Below, one piece after another: positions 23,930 through 35,303 of a stretch of DNA of 64,000 nucleotides; position 1 is the stretch's first letter; every line of letters begins with the position of its first letter. A program made the position numbers and the translations under genes. The notes beneath the pieces are model-generated. The model worked only from the letters and a program-made list of their open reading frames with translations. It did not search any database and was not told the origin of the DNA. Location of the stretch: contig NZ_JAQZAN010000004.1 of NCBI RefSeq assembly GCF_028737255.1, positions 268,164-332,163 on the forward strand, in the 5' to 3' direction. This DNA is from Actinomycetospora straminea. Lineage in GTDB: Bacteria > Actinomycetota > Actinomycetes > Mycobacteriales > Pseudonocardiaceae.

Positions 23930-24703
23930 ATGAGCACCGTCGAGAAGGCCCAGGAACTCCGCCGCCTGCACAGCGACCCCGAGCTGCTCGTCGTGGTCAA
24001 CGTGTGGGACGCGATCACGGCCACGACCGTCGCGAACACCCCGGGCACCACGGCCCTCGCCACCGCGAGCCACGGCATCGCGGCCGCGCGCGGCTACCCC
24101 GACGGCGAGGTCATCCCGCGCGACGAGATGATCGCGGAGGTCGGGCTCATCGCCCGGCAGACCGAGCTGCCCGTCACCGCCGACCTCGAGGGCGGCTACG
24201 GCGACCCCGGCGGCACCATCGCCCGCGCGATCGACGTCGGGATCGTCGGCGCGAACCTCGAGGACCAGCTCAAGCCGCTGTCCGAGTCGGTCAGGGCCGT
24301 CGAGGCGGCCGTCGCCGCGGCCGAGAAGGCCGGTGTGCCGTTCGCGCTCAACGCCCGCACCGACGCCTGGGTGCGCGGCGGCGACCGCGACCCGCAGGTC
24401 GTCCTCGACGACGCGATCGAGCGCGGGCGCGCCTACCTCGAGGCCGGCGCCACGAACGTCTTCGTGCCCGGCAAGCTCGACGAGGACACGATCCGGGCGC
24501 TGGTGGCCGCGCTCGGCGAGCGCACCGTCAACGTCATCGGCGTGCCGGGGATGCCCTCCACCTCGCGGCTGGCCGAGCTGGGCGTGGCCCGCTGCTCGTT
24601 CGGCCCGTGGAGCCAGAACGTGGCCCTCACCGCCCTCGCGCGGCTCGCCGAGGACGCCTACGCCGGCGGCGGCCTGCCCGAGGGCACCCGCAAGCTCAAC
24701 TGA
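23930..24703 (+). CDS. Isocitrate lyase/PEP mutase family protein
   Basis: A 257-residue TIM-barrel enzyme of the ICL/PEP-mutase superfamily. Visible motifs are VVNVWDAITA at the first strands, LPVTADLEGGYGDPGGTIARAID with the metal-binding DxEGGYG, ANLEDQ, and FALNARTDAWVRGG (NARTDA signature). Members cleave or form C-C or C-P bonds of 2-oxo acids; the group with GxNLED and NARTD but without the KKCGH lyase motif is not isocitrate lyase. The precise reaction is unknown. The ATG follows an AAGGAG site at 23899-23904 with a long 25-nt spacer. Confidence 0.85.
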   Translation: MSTVEKAQELRRLHSDPELLVVVNVWDAITATTVANTPGTTALATASHGIAAARGYPDGEVIPRDEMIAEVGLIARQTELPVTADLEGGYGDPGGTIARAIDVGIVGANLEDQLKPLSESVRAVEAAVAAAEKAGVPFALNARTDAWVRGGDRDPQVVLDDAIERGRAYLEAGATNVFVPGKLDEDTIRALVAALGERTVNVIGVPGMPSTSRLAELGVARCSFGPWSQNVALTALARLAEDAYAGGGLPEGTRKLN

Positions 24704-24710
24704 CGACCCC

Positions 24711-24754
24711 ACGTGCGTGATCTCCAGAGCTATGGCTCAGGAGACCACGCACGT
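24711..24754. terminator. Shared hairpin between convergent genes
   Basis: Two 20-nt arms (24711-24730 and 24735-24754) pair with two mismatches around the 4-nt loop TATG, filling the 56-nt gap between the stops of the convergent PEP mutase-like and aminotransferase genes. This is consistent with a bidirectional terminator. Confidence 0.75.
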
Positions 24755-24759
24755 ACCCG

Positions 24760-25926
24760 TCAGCGGCGCGCCTCCAGGAACCGGCCCATGCGCTCGAGGG
24801 CCTGCTCGAGCAGGGGGAGCGCGGTGGCGTAGGAGCAGCGGACGTGACCCTCGCCCGACGGCCCGAACACGTCGCCGGGCACCACGGCCACCTTCTGCTC
24901 CTCGAGCAGCTGCTCGGCGAAGTCCTGCGAGCTCAGGCCGCTGCTGCGGATCGACGGGAACGCGTAGAACGCCCCGCCCGGCTCGGGGCAGGTCAGCCCG
25001 AGCTCGTCGAGGCCCTTGACGAACAGCCGCCGGCGCCGGTCGTAGTCGGCGACCATCTCGGTGACGTCGGGGTCCGCGCTCTTGAGCGCCTCGATCGCCG
25101 CGACCTGGCTGACGTGCGGCGCGCAGAGCATCGTGTACTGGTGGATGCGGTGCATGAGCGCCGCCACCGGCTCCGGCGCGCACACGTAGCCGACCCGCCA
25201 GCCGGTCATCGCGTACGACTTCGAGAACCCGTTGAGCAGCACCGTCCGCTCCCAGGCGCCCTCGACCGCGGCGGTGCTGGTGTGGGTGCCGGTGTAGGTC
25301 AGGCGGTCGTAGATCTCGTCGCTGACCAGCCAGAAGTCCTCGCGGGCCGCCAGCGCGGCCAGGGCGGTGAGGTCCTCGGCGGACTGCGCGGCGCCCGTCG
25401 GGTTCGACGGCGAGCCGAACAGCACCGCCTTCGTCCGCGGGGTCACCGCCGCCGCGATCCGCTCGGCGTCCAGGCGGTAGCCCTGCGCGGGGTCGGCGGG
25501 CACGGGCACCGGCACGCCGCCCGCGAACGCCACGCACGGCTGGTAGGCCACGTACGACGGCTCGGGGACGATCACCTCGTCGCCCGGGTTGAGCAGCGCG
25601 CGCAGCGCGAGGTCGAGGCCCTCGGAGACGCCCGAGGTCACCAGGCACTCGTCGGCCGGGCGGTAGGTCAGCCCGTGGCGGGCCTCGAGGTCCGCGCAGA
25701 TCAGCTCGCGCAGCTCGAGCAGCCCGGAGTTGCCGGTGTACGTCGTGGCGCCGCGGGTCAGGGCGTGGATCGCCGACTCGCGCACGCCCCAGGGCGTCGG
25801 GAAGTCCGGCTCGCCGACGCCGAGGGTGATGACGCCGGTCATCGTCTGCGCGAGGTCGAAGAACTTCCGGATGCCCGACGGCGGCATCGCCTCGACGACC
25901 CGCGAGAGCGGCTTCTGCGGCGACAT
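24760..25926 (-). CDS. Class I/II PLP-dependent aminotransferase
   Basis: A 388-residue fold-type I aminotransferase. It carries LGVGEPDFPTPWGVRESA, TYTGNSGLLELRELI, the PLP-pocket SPSNPTG, the VSDEIYD segment, the Schiff-base lysine in NGFSKSYAMTGWRVGY and the substrate-carboxylate arginine near HVRCSYA. It resembles aspartate/aromatic aminotransferases; the exact amino donor cannot be read from sequence. The ATG overlaps the TGA of the upstream Lrp-type regulator, so the regulator and enzyme are co-translated and the regulator probably senses a related amino acid. Confidence 0.92.
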   Translation of the reverse strand: MSPQKPLSRVVEAMPPSGIRKFFDLAQTMTGVITLGVGEPDFPTPWGVRESAIHALTRGATTYTGNSGLLELRELICADLEARHGLTYRPADECLVTSGVSEGLDLALRALLNPGDEVIVPEPSYVAYQPCVAFAGGVPVPVPADPAQGYRLDAERIAAAVTPRTKAVLFGSPSNPTGAAQSAEDLTALAALAAREDFWLVSDEIYDRLTYTGTHTSTAAVEGAWERTVLLNGFSKSYAMTGWRVGYVCAPEPVAALMHRIHQYTMLCAPHVSQVAAIEALKSADPDVTEMVADYDRRRRLFVKGLDELGLTCPEPGGAFYAFPSIRSSGLSSQDFAEQLLEEQKVAVVPGDVFGPSGEGHVRCSYATALPLLEQALERMGRFLEARR

Positions 25927-26405
25927 CAGGGCATCACCGAGAGCCGCTGGTCCGGCTCGGGGTCGATGAGCAGCTGGCCGTCGTCCTTGTAGCGGCGCAG
26001 CAGGAAGTGGGTGCTCGTCGCCGTGACGCGGTCGACGCCCGAGAGCTTCTGGGCGACGAAGTCCGCGACCTCCTTCATCGAGGACCCCTCCACCTCGACC
26101 CGCAGGTCCTGCGCCCCGGACACGAGGTGCACGGCCCGGATCTCGCGGAAGCGGGCGATCCGCTCGGCGACGTCGTCGAACCCCCGGCCCCGCTCGGGCG
26201 CGACGGTGACGTCGACGAACGCGGTCACGCGGGTGTCGCCCAGCCGGTCGCGGTCGACGACGGTCTTGTACCGGCGGATCACGCCGTCGGCCTCCCAGCC
26301 GGCGATGGCCGCGCGCACCTCGTCCTCGGGGATGCCGGTGAGCGCCGCGATGCGCTCGGGGGTCGCGCGGGCGTCGGACTCGAGCACGGTGAGGATCTCG
26401 TGCAT
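25926..26405 (-). CDS. Lrp/AsnC-family transcriptional regulator
   Basis: A 159-residue feast/famine regulator: N-terminal winged HTH (ILTVLESDARATPERIAALT, then AAIAGWEADGVIRRYKTVVD) and a C-terminal RAM domain (VTAFVDVTVAPERG, IRAVHLVSGAQDLRVEVEG) that binds amino acids and multimerises. It is first in an operon with an aminotransferase, the usual arrangement of a local amino-acid regulator. It is divergent from the asparaginase gene with 50 bp between, so it may autoregulate and also affect ansA. Confidence 0.92.
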   Translation of the reverse strand: MHEILTVLESDARATPERIAALTGIPEDEVRAAIAGWEADGVIRRYKTVVDRDRLGDTRVTAFVDVTVAPERGRGFDDVAERIARFREIRAVHLVSGAQDLRVEVEGSSMKEVADFVAQKLSGVDRVTATSTHFLLRRYKDDGQLLIDPEPDQRLSVMP

Positions 26406-26455
26406 GGGGAACGACCCTAGTCGTCCTCGCCGTCGCCGACCTGCGGAGCCGCCCC

Positions 26456-27436
26456 GTGCCCGTCCCGCCGCCCGACTCGCCGCCCGTCCACCTCATCGCC
26501 ACCGGCGGCACCATCGCCAGCACGGGCTTCCCGGCCCCGCGCCGGGCCTCCCGCGACGGCCGCGCGCTGCTCGCGGACGCCGGCGTCACCGGCGACGTCT
26601 CCGCGAGCATCACCGTCACCGACGTCGAGACCGCCGGCAGCTACGCGATGGGGTGGGACGACCTGCGCCGCCTGCACGCGGCGGTGACCGCGGCCCTCGA
26701 CGCGGGCGCGGCGGGGGTCGTCGTCACCCACGGCACCGACACGATGGAGGAGAGCGCCTACGGCCTGGACCTCCTGCTCGACGACCGCCGCCCCGTCGTG
26801 CTCACCGGCGCGCAGCGGGCCGCCGACGAGCCCGGCGCCGACGGGCCCGGCAACCTGCGCGCGGCGCTCGAGGTGGCCGCCGACCCGGAGGTCCGCGGCG
26901 ACGGGGTGCTCCTGTGCTTCGACGGCGAGGTGTTCGCCGCCCGGGGCGTCGCCAAGCGCCACACCCTCGCGGCGGGCGCCTTCGACGGGTCCGTGGTGCA
27001 CCGCGTCGTCGACGGGCGGGTCCGGCGGGTGTCCCACCCCGTACGGCGACCGGCACTGCCCCTCGTGGCCGCCGACCCGCCGCGCGTCGACGTCGTCGCC
27101 GCCCACCACGGCGCCGACGGCACCCTGCTGCGCGCCGCCGTCGCCGCCGGGGCGCGGGGTGTCGTGCTCGCCGCCGTCGGGATCGGCAACGCGGCGCCGG
27201 ACGTGGTCGCGGCGGTGGGCGAGGCCGTGGCGGGCGGCGTGACCGTGCTGCTCGCGAGCCGGGTGGCCGAGGGCCCGGTCTCCGCGCGCTACGCGACCGG
27301 CGGGACCGCGCTGGTCGAGGCCGGCGCGCGCCCGGTCGGGGAGATGAGCCCGTGGCAGGCACGGATGCTGCTCGGCCTCGCCCTCGCGGCTGAGCCGGGC
27401 GACCCGGGGGCACTCCTGGCGGAGCACCTGACCTGA
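26456..27436 (+). CDS. ansA: L-asparaginase
   Basis: A 326-residue bacterial-type asparaginase hydrolysing asparagine to aspartate and ammonia. The first catalytic motif is LIATGGTIAST (catalytic Thr) and the second is VVTHGTDTMEESAY (Thr-Asp pair); the TGAQR segment follows. No signal peptide is present, so it is cytoplasmic (type I-like). The GTG start leaves only ten residues before the first motif. The neighbouring deacetylase gene starts 12 nt downstream. Confidence 0.92.
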   Translation: MPVPPPDSPPVHLIATGGTIASTGFPAPRRASRDGRALLADAGVTGDVSASITVTDVETAGSYAMGWDDLRRLHAAVTAALDAGAAGVVVTHGTDTMEESAYGLDLLLDDRRPVVLTGAQRAADEPGADGPGNLRAALEVAADPEVRGDGVLLCFDGEVFAARGVAKRHTLAAGAFDGSVVHRVVDGRVRRVSHPVRRPALPLVAADPPRVDVVAAHHGADGTLLRAAVAAGARGVVLAAVGIGNAAPDVVAAVGEAVAGGVTVLLASRVAEGPVSARYATGGTALVEAGARPVGEMSPWQARMLLGLALAAEPGDPGALLAEHLT

Positions 27437-27448
27437 GGGAGGACCCCC

Positions 27449-28327
27449 GTGGCCAAAGAGATCCTCGTCGCCTTCGGCGTCGACGTGGACGCCGTCGCCG
27501 GCTGGCTCGGCTCGTACGGCGGGCAGGACTCGCCCGACGACATCTCGCGCGGGCTGTTCGCCGGCGAGGTCGGCGTCCCCCGGCTGATCGAGCTGTTCCG
27601 CCGGCGCGGGATGACCCAGACGTTCTTCTGGCCCGGGCACTCCGTCGAGACCTTCCCCGGCGAGTTCGACGCCTGCGTCGCGGCGGGCCACGAGATCGGC
27701 GTGCACGGCTACAGCCACGAGAACCCGCTGGCCATGAGCCGCGAGCAGGAGGAGACGATCCTCGACTACTGCACCGAGCTCATCGAGCGCCGCAGCGGCC
27801 GCCGCCCGACCGGCTACGTCGCCCCGTGGTGGGAGTTCAGCCGCGTCACCAACGAGATCCTGCTCGACCGCGGCTTCCGCTACGACCACTCGCTGATGCA
27901 CCGCGACGTCACCCCGTACTACGTGCGGGTCGGCGACTCCTGGACGCCGATCGACTACGACCAGCCCGCCGAGTCGTGGATGAAGCCGCTCGAGCGCGGC
28001 GAGGAGACCGACCTCGTCGAGATCCCGGCCAACTGGTACCTCGACGACCTGCCGCCGATGATGTTCATCAAGGGCAGCCCGAACAGCCACGGGTTCGTCA
28101 ACCCGCGCGACATCGAGCAGCTGTGGCGCGACCAGTTCGACTGGACCCACCGCGAGTGCGACTACGCGGCCTTCACCATGACGATCCACCCCGACGTCTC
28201 CGGGCGCCCGCAGGTGCTGATGGCCCTGGAGCGGCTGATCGACCACATCGACGGCCACGACGGGGTGCGCTGGGCGACGTTCGACGAGATCGCGCAGGAC
28301 TTCGTCGCCCGGAACCCGCGCTCCTGA
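27449..28327 (+). CDS. Polysaccharide deacetylase-family amidohydrolase (PuuE/allantoinase-like)
   Basis: A 292-residue NodB-fold protein without signal peptide. Metal and catalytic positions are visible as FGVDVDA (first Asp pair), [11 protein letters not shown] (HxxxH type) and [12 protein letters not shown]. It has [10 protein letters not shown] near the C-terminus, typical of the cytoplasmic allantoinase-like (PuuE) subgroup rather than secreted chitin/peptidoglycan deacetylases. It likely hydrolyses a small amide in nitrogen metabolism, consistent with the asparaginase immediately upstream. Start supported by GGGAGGA. Confidence 0.88.
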   Translation: MAKEILVAFGVDVDAVAGWLGSYGGQDSPDDISRGLFAGEVGVPRLIELFRRRGMTQTFFWPGHSVETFPGEFDACVAAGHEIGVHGYSHENPLAMSREQEETILDYCTELIERRSGRRPTGYVAPWWEFSRVTNEILLDRGFRYDHSLMHRDVTPYYVRVGDSWTPIDYDQPAESWMKPLERGEETDLVEIPANWYLDDLPPMMFIKGSPNSHGFVNPRDIEQLWRDQFDWTHRECDYAAFTMTIHPDVSGRPQVLMALERLIDHIDGHDGVRWATFDEIAQDFVARNPRS

Positions 28328-28329
28328 TC

Positions 28330-28767
28330 ATGTGTGGTGCCTGCGGGTCGGGGCGGGTGCGGGCGCCGTGGGAGGACACGGTCGGCCCGCCCGACCGCGC
28401 CGCGCCCCGCCGGTTCGCCGCCGCCCTGACCCGCGCGCTCGGGCCCTGGCGGTGGCGGGTGGCGCCGTGGGCCGGGGGCTACACGGTGTCCGGCCCGCAG
28501 GGCGCCCTCCCGCCGGCGCACTCCGTCGACGAGATCGTCGCCCGGGCCCGCGCCGCCCGGCCGGGGACGCCGCTCGTGGACACCGCGCCGGCCGACGGCC
28601 TCGCCCTCGCCGACGCGGTCGTGCGGGTGGCCGTCACCGCCGCGCAGCGCGGCGGTCCGGTCCTGCTGTGTGGACCGGACCCCGGGCAATCGCGGCGGCT
28701 CACGACCCGCGACGGCGTCGCGATCGACGTCGTCCCGCGCGCCGGGACCGCCTGGGCCGTCGGCTGA
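28330..28767 (+). CDS. Conserved hypothetical with N-terminal CxxC
   Basis: A 145-residue protein of unknown function. It begins [20 protein letters not shown], a single CxxC that could bind metal or be redox-active, followed by two alpha/beta stretches ([20 protein letters not shown], then [12 protein letters not shown]) and a C-terminal [10 protein letters not shown] motif. There is no membrane segment. It starts 2 nt after the deacetylase stop and ends 19 nt before rarA, so it is probably in the same transcript. Not assigned to a named family. Confidence 0.65.
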   Translation: MCGACGSGRVRAPWEDTVGPPDRAAPRRFAAALTRALGPWRWRVAPWAGGYTVSGPQGALPPAHSVDEIVARARAARPGTPLVDTAPADGLALADAVVRVAVTAAQRGGPVLLCGPDPGQSRRLTTRDGVAIDVVPRAGTAWAVG

Positions 28768-28786
28768 CCTCGCTACCGTGCGGGGC

Positions 28787-30199
28787 ATGAGCGAGGACGG
28801 GCTGTTCGAGGTCGAGGCGGCCGAGTCGGCGGCGCCGCCGGCCTCCGCGGGCCCGGACCCCGACCGGCCCGTCACGCGGGGCGTCGTGGAGGACCGGCCC
28901 GCGCCGACCAGCGGCGTGGCCGCCCCGCTGGCGGTGCGGATGCGCCCGGCGAGCCTCGACGAGGTCGTCGGCCAGCAGCACCTGCTCGCGCCCGGGGCGC
29001 CGCTGCGGCGGCTGGTCGAGGGGGCGGCGCCGGCGTCGGTGCTGCTCCACGGCCCGCCGGGCACGGGCAAGACGACGCTCGCACGCCTCATCTCCCAGGC
29101 CACGGGCCGGGCGTTCGAGGCGCTGAGCGCGCTCAACGCGGGGGTGAAGGAGGTGCGCGGGGTCATCGAGGTCGCGCGGCGCCGCCTCGCCGCCGCCGAG
29201 CCGCGACGGACCGTGCTGTTCATCGACGAGATCCACCGCTTCTCGCGCACCCAGCAGGACGCGCTGCTCGCGGCCGTCGAGGACCGGGTCGTGCTGCTCG
29301 TCGGCGCCACCACCGAGAACCCGAGCTTCTCGGTCGTCGCGCCGCTGCTGTCGCGCTCGCTGGTCCTCGGTCTGCACGCCCTGGACGACGACGCGGTCGG
29401 CACCCTGCTCGACCGGGCCGTCGCCGACCCGCGCGGGCTCGGCGGCGCGGTCACGCTGGACCCCGAGGCCCGCGCGCACCTCGTCCGCCTCGCCGCGGGC
29501 GACGGGCGGCGGTCGCTGACCGCCCTCGAGGCCGCCGCCGACGCCGTCGGGGGGACGGGCGAGATCACGCTGGCCGACGTCGAGCGGGTCGTCGACGAGG
29601 TCGCCGTGCGCTACGACCGGGCGGGCGACCAGCACTACGACGTCATCTCGGCGTTCATCAAGTCGATCCGCGGCTCCGACCCGGACGCCGCCCTGCACTA
29701 CCTCGCCCGCATGATCGTGGCGGGGGAGGACCCGCGGTTCATCGCCCGGCGCCTCGTCGTGCACGCCAGCGAGGACATCGGGCTCGCCGACCCCACCGCC
29801 CTGCCCGCCGCGGTCGCCGCCGCGCAGGCCGTCGCGCTGATCGGGCTGCCCGAGGCGCGCATCAACCTCGCGCAGGTCACCATCCACCTCGCCACCGCGC
29901 CGAAGTCGAACGCCGTGATCACCGCGATCGACGAGGCGATGGCCGACGTGCGCCGGGGCGCGGCCGGGCCCGTGCCCCCGCACCTGCGCGACGGGCACTA
30001 CGCGGGCGCCCAGGCGCAGGGCAACGCCGTCGGCTACGTCTACCCCCACGACGACCGGGCCGGGGTGGTCGCGCAGCAGTACCCGCCGGACGAGCTGGTC
30101 GGGCGCGACTACTACCGGCCGGGCGGGCGCGGCGACGAGCGGGACCGGGCGACGCGGCTGGCGCGGCTGCGCGAGGTCGTGCGCGGCACCCAGGGCTGA
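28787..30199 (+). CDS. rarA: Replication-associated recombination protein A
   Basis: A 470-residue clamp-loader-like AAA+ ATPase (RarA/MgsA/WRNIP1 family) acting at stalled replication forks. After a roughly 45-residue acidic/Pro-rich leader come [15 protein letters not shown], Walker [10 protein letters not shown] (about residues 89-97), Walker [18 protein letters not shown], sensor 1 [11 protein letters not shown], and the C-terminal tetramerisation domain with DYDV-type [20 protein letters not shown] and the [19 protein letters not shown] signature. Start ATG is 19 nt after the preceding gene. Confidence 0.96.
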   Translation: MSEDGLFEVEAAESAAPPASAGPDPDRPVTRGVVEDRPAPTSGVAAPLAVRMRPASLDEVVGQQHLLAPGAPLRRLVEGAAPASVLLHGPPGTGKTTLARLISQATGRAFEALSALNAGVKEVRGVIEVARRRLAAAEPRRTVLFIDEIHRFSRTQQDALLAAVEDRVVLLVGATTENPSFSVVAPLLSRSLVLGLHALDDDAVGTLLDRAVADPRGLGGAVTLDPEARAHLVRLAAGDGRRSLTALEAAADAVGGTGEITLADVERVVDEVAVRYDRAGDQHYDVISAFIKSIRGSDPDAALHYLARMIVAGEDPRFIARRLVVHASEDIGLADPTALPAAVAAAQAVALIGLPEARINLAQVTIHLATAPKSNAVITAIDEAMADVRRGAAGPVPPHLRDGHYAGAQAQGNAVGYVYPHDDRAGVVAQQYPPDELVGRDYYRPGGRGDERDRATRLARLREVVRGTQG

Positions 30200-30538
30200 G
30201 GGTGTCGCGGGCGCGCCCCCCGGCCGCCCGCGACACCACCCAGTCTTCGTGGCCAACGGCGCGAGGGTTTCGGAGGACGCGTCCTGGACCGTCCGGCCGC
30301 GTCCCGGACAGCGTCCGGACGGCGGCTGTGCAGGGGATGTGCCCGTGACGGATGATCTCGGCGGGTCCGGGGGGACACGGGGACCGGGGGGACATGACGG
30401 ACGGGGAGACCGCGGGCGGGCCGACGGCGGGCCGCGGAGCGGGGGCCGGCACGGGCGGCAGCGCGGGGGGCACGGGCGGCAGCGGCGACTCGCCCACGCG
30501 GTTCTGCACGGACTTCCGCGACGTCCTGCGCGCGCGAC
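30200..30538 (+). other. Gap with a possible out-of-frame HTH N-terminus
   Basis: The first 150 nt contain several overlapping GTCCGGAC-type palindromes (about 30285-30325), candidate operator sequence. A well-placed ATG at 30394 behind GGGGGGAC opens a Gly/Ala/Thr-rich reading frame that leads into SPTRFCTDFRDVLRAR, which looks like helix 1 of the next gene's HTH domain but is in another frame. No other gene is seen. Confidence 0.45.
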
Positions 30539-31252
30539 GTGTCCTTCCGGCGTGCCGAGGAGCTCTCGGGTTGGGGCAAGTCGACCATCGCGGCCGCGAC
30601 GCGCGGGCCGGGGCTGCCGAACGCCGACCTCGTCACCGACGTGCTCGCGGCCGTCGGCCTCGACCCCGACGAGGTGGCGGCGTGGCGGGCGCGGCACGCC
30701 CGGCTGCGCGACCCCGAGCCGGCGCCCGACGCCCCCATGCCGTCGGCGCCCGTCCCGACCCCGGCGACGCCGCCGGAGCCCGCCCGCCGGTCGACCCGGC
30801 GCCGGGTGGAGATCGCGGTCTTCGTCCTGCTCGTCGCGCTCGTGGCGGGCCTCGCGACGGCGCTCGTGCTCGTCCTCGCCGAGCCCGCCCCGCCGGAGCC
30901 GCGCACCGTCCTCGTCCAGAACCGGGTCGCGATCGGCCCGGGCGAGCTCGTCGAGGACCGCACGCCGTCGTACCTGTCGGCGCGGCCCGTCGCGTACTGC
31001 GCGCGCCAGCCCGGCTGCAAGATCCCCGGCACCGACGTGTGGAGCGGCGCCACCTTCGAGGCCGTCTGCCAGCTCACGGGCGAGGTCATCACCAACGCCG
31101 ACCTCACCTCGACCAGCATCGGCCAGAACCCCAACGCCGCGGTCTCCGAGGTGTGGCTCGGCGCGCTGGCCCCGGACGGGCGCGTCGGCTACATCTCCGA
31201 GGTCTACCTCGCGCCGGCGTACCGCGGTGGACTGGGCCTGCCGCACTGTTGA
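30539..31252 (+). CDS. HTH-type protein with a single membrane helix and extracellular domain
   Basis: A 237-residue protein as annotated. The N-terminus VSFRRAEELSGWGKSTIAAA, with ATRGPGLPNADLVTDVLAA, resembles helices 2-5 of an actinobacterial XRE-type HTH. A Pro-rich linker, one membrane helix (VFVLLVALVAGLATALVLV) and a roughly 110-residue extracytoplasmic beta-like domain with four cysteines follow. This would make it a membrane-bound DNA-binding or sensor protein. Helix 1 of the HTH is missing but seems encoded upstream in a different frame, so the gene may be frameshifted or may truly start at this GTG. No clear ribosome binding site supports the GTG. Confidence 0.6.
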   Translation: MSFRRAEELSGWGKSTIAAATRGPGLPNADLVTDVLAAVGLDPDEVAAWRARHARLRDPEPAPDAPMPSAPVPTPATPPEPARRSTRRRVEIAVFVLLVALVAGLATALVLVLAEPAPPEPRTVLVQNRVAIGPGELVEDRTPSYLSARPVAYCARQPGCKIPGTDVWSGATFEAVCQLTGEVITNADLTSTSIGQNPNAAVSEVWLGALAPDGRVGYISEVYLAPAYRGGLGLPHC

Positions 31253-31404
31253 TCTGCGCGACCCGCCGGGTGGGCGAGGGCCCCGGGCCCGCACGGTAGC
31301 CTGCCGCCACCTGCGCCAGGTGGCGTCCGCGGTACCCCTCACGGGGGGTGTGGGCGGGCGCCGGACCGGGGACCTGCCACGCACCCAGCACCGAGGAGGA
31401 GACC

Positions 31405-31803
31405 GTGTCGGTCGGCCAGATCGCGGCGATCATCGCGGCGGTGGCGTTCGTGATCCTGGTGGTGCTGCTCGCCATCCCGCTGCTCAAGCTCGGGCGGACG
31501 CTGGACGAGGCGACGATCGCGATCCGCAAGGCCCACGAGGGCACCGAGCCGCTGCTCTCGGACGCGAACGTCACGCTCACCTCGGTGAACACCCAGCTCG
31601 AGCGCGTCGACGGCGTCACCGCCAGCGCCCAGGCCGTCGCGGCCAACACCAAGGCGCTCACGACGCTGTTCACGGCGACGCTGGGCGGCCCGCTGGTGAA
31701 GGTGGCGGCGCTGTCCTACGGGCTGCGCAAGGCCCAGCAGGCCCGCAAGCTCAAGAACGGGCCGCCGGCGAAGAGCAAGTCGAAGCGGAGCGTGCGCGCA
31801 TGA
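31405..31803 (+). CDS. DUF948 domain protein
   Basis: A 132-residue protein with an N-terminal membrane anchor ([21 protein letters not shown]) followed by an amphipathic helical DUF948 region ([16 protein letters not shown], then [20 protein letters not shown]) and a basic Lys-rich tail. The function is unknown; the family may form a coiled coil at the membrane. GAGGAGGA precedes the GTG. The stop overlaps the next ATG by 3 nt. This pair directly before alaS is a conserved actinobacterial arrangement. Confidence 0.85.
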   Translation: MSVGQIAAIIAAVAFVILVVLLAIPLLKLGRTLDEATIAIRKAHEGTEPLLSDANVTLTSVNTQLERVDGVTASAQAVAANTKALTTLFTATLGGPLVKVAALSYGLRKAQQARKLKNGPPAKSKSKRSVRA

Positions 31804-32102
31804 AGCGTCTCTTCTGGGTCGGCGTCGGCGTCGCGGTCGGCGTCACGGCCACCCGCAAGGTCAACGAGATGACCCAGAAGGCCACGCCGGCGGGCATCGG
31901 CACGAGCCTCGGCGAGGGTCTGCGCGAGCTCGGCGCGGGGCTCGGCGCGTTCGGCGCGGAGGTGCGCGCCGGAATGAACGAGCGTGCCGAGGAGCTGTAC
32001 GCGATGGTGGAGGACACGACCGAGATCCCCGTGCGGCCCGAACCGCCGACGTCGGCCCGTCATGCGCGAGCGCCCCGGCGGGGAGCCTCGCACGCCCGCT
32101 GA
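31800..32102 (+). CDS. DUF6167-like small membrane-associated protein
   Basis: A 100-residue protein. [21 protein letters not shown] is a short membrane helix or anchor, followed by a Gly-rich amphipathic helix ([19 protein letters not shown], then [12 protein letters not shown]) and a basic C-terminus. This matches the small actinobacterial DUF6167 proteins encoded between DUF948 and alaS. It is coupled to the DUF948 gene by an ATGA overlap, suggesting the two proteins act together at the membrane. Function unknown. Confidence 0.8.
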   Translation: MKRLFWVGVGVAVGVTATRKVNEMTQKATPAGIGTSLGEGLRELGAGLGAFGAEVRAGMNERAEELYAMVEDTTEIPVRPEPPTSARHARAPRRGASHAR

Positions 32103-32167
32103 GGGCCGAGGGGGACACGTCCCCGCGTTCTGCGTCCCACCCGTTTCCGCTCCAGAGCAGGACGACC

Positions 32168-34837
<2,670 letters not shown>

Positions 34838-34844
34838 CGGATCG

Positions 34845-35303
34845 GTGAGCGGTCGGCGTCTCGGGGTGGACGTCGGCAGCGTGCGCGTGGGCGTCGCGCT
34901 GTCCGATCCCGGCGGAGTCCTCGCGACACCGCTCGTTACCCTCGATCACGACGGAGCCGGCACCGACCTGGACCGGCTCGTGGCGCTCGTCGACGAGCAC
35001 GAGGTGGTCGAGGTGGTCGTGGGGCTTCCCCGGACGCTCGCCGGTCGCGACGGCCCGGCCGCGCAGACCGCGCGGGAGTACGCCGAGGCCCTCACGCGCC
35101 GTCTGGGCGACCGCGCGGTGCCCGTCGTGCTCTCCGACGAGCGGCTGACCACCGTGAGCGCCACCCGCACGCTCTCGGACCGGGGCGTCAAGGGCCGCAA
35201 GCAGCGTCGCGTGATCGACCAGGCCGCCGCCGTCGGCATCCTGCAGGGTCACCTCGACGCCCGTCGGGCGCACCGTGCGCCCGGCCGCCCGGAGGACTCG
35301 TGA
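34845..35303 (+). CDS. ruvX: Putative pre-16S rRNA nuclease / Holliday junction resolvase-like YqgF
   Basis: A 152-residue RNase H-fold protein. LGVDVGSVRVGVALSDPGG contains the first catalytic Asp, VVGLPRTLAGRDGP the second conserved block, and LSDERLTTVSATRTL the conserved DERLTT motif, with the terminal Asp in VIDQAAAVGILQ. In E. coli YqgF matures the 16S rRNA 5' end; a Holliday-junction role was proposed earlier. Located between alaS and mltG, the standard actinobacterial order, and overlapping mltG by 4 nt. Confidence 0.94.
   Translation: MSGRRLGVDVGSVRVGVALSDPGGVLATPLVTLDHDGAGTDLDRLVALVDEHEVVEVVVGLPRTLAGRDGPAAQTAREYAEALTRRLGDRAVPVVLSDERLTTVSATRTLSDRGVKGRKQRRVIDQAAAVGILQGHLDARRAHRAPGRPEDS

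Noticed and set aside
32103..32167. T-box leader for alaS
   Set aside because: The 65-nt leader is too short and lacks a T-box sequence; aspS also shows none.
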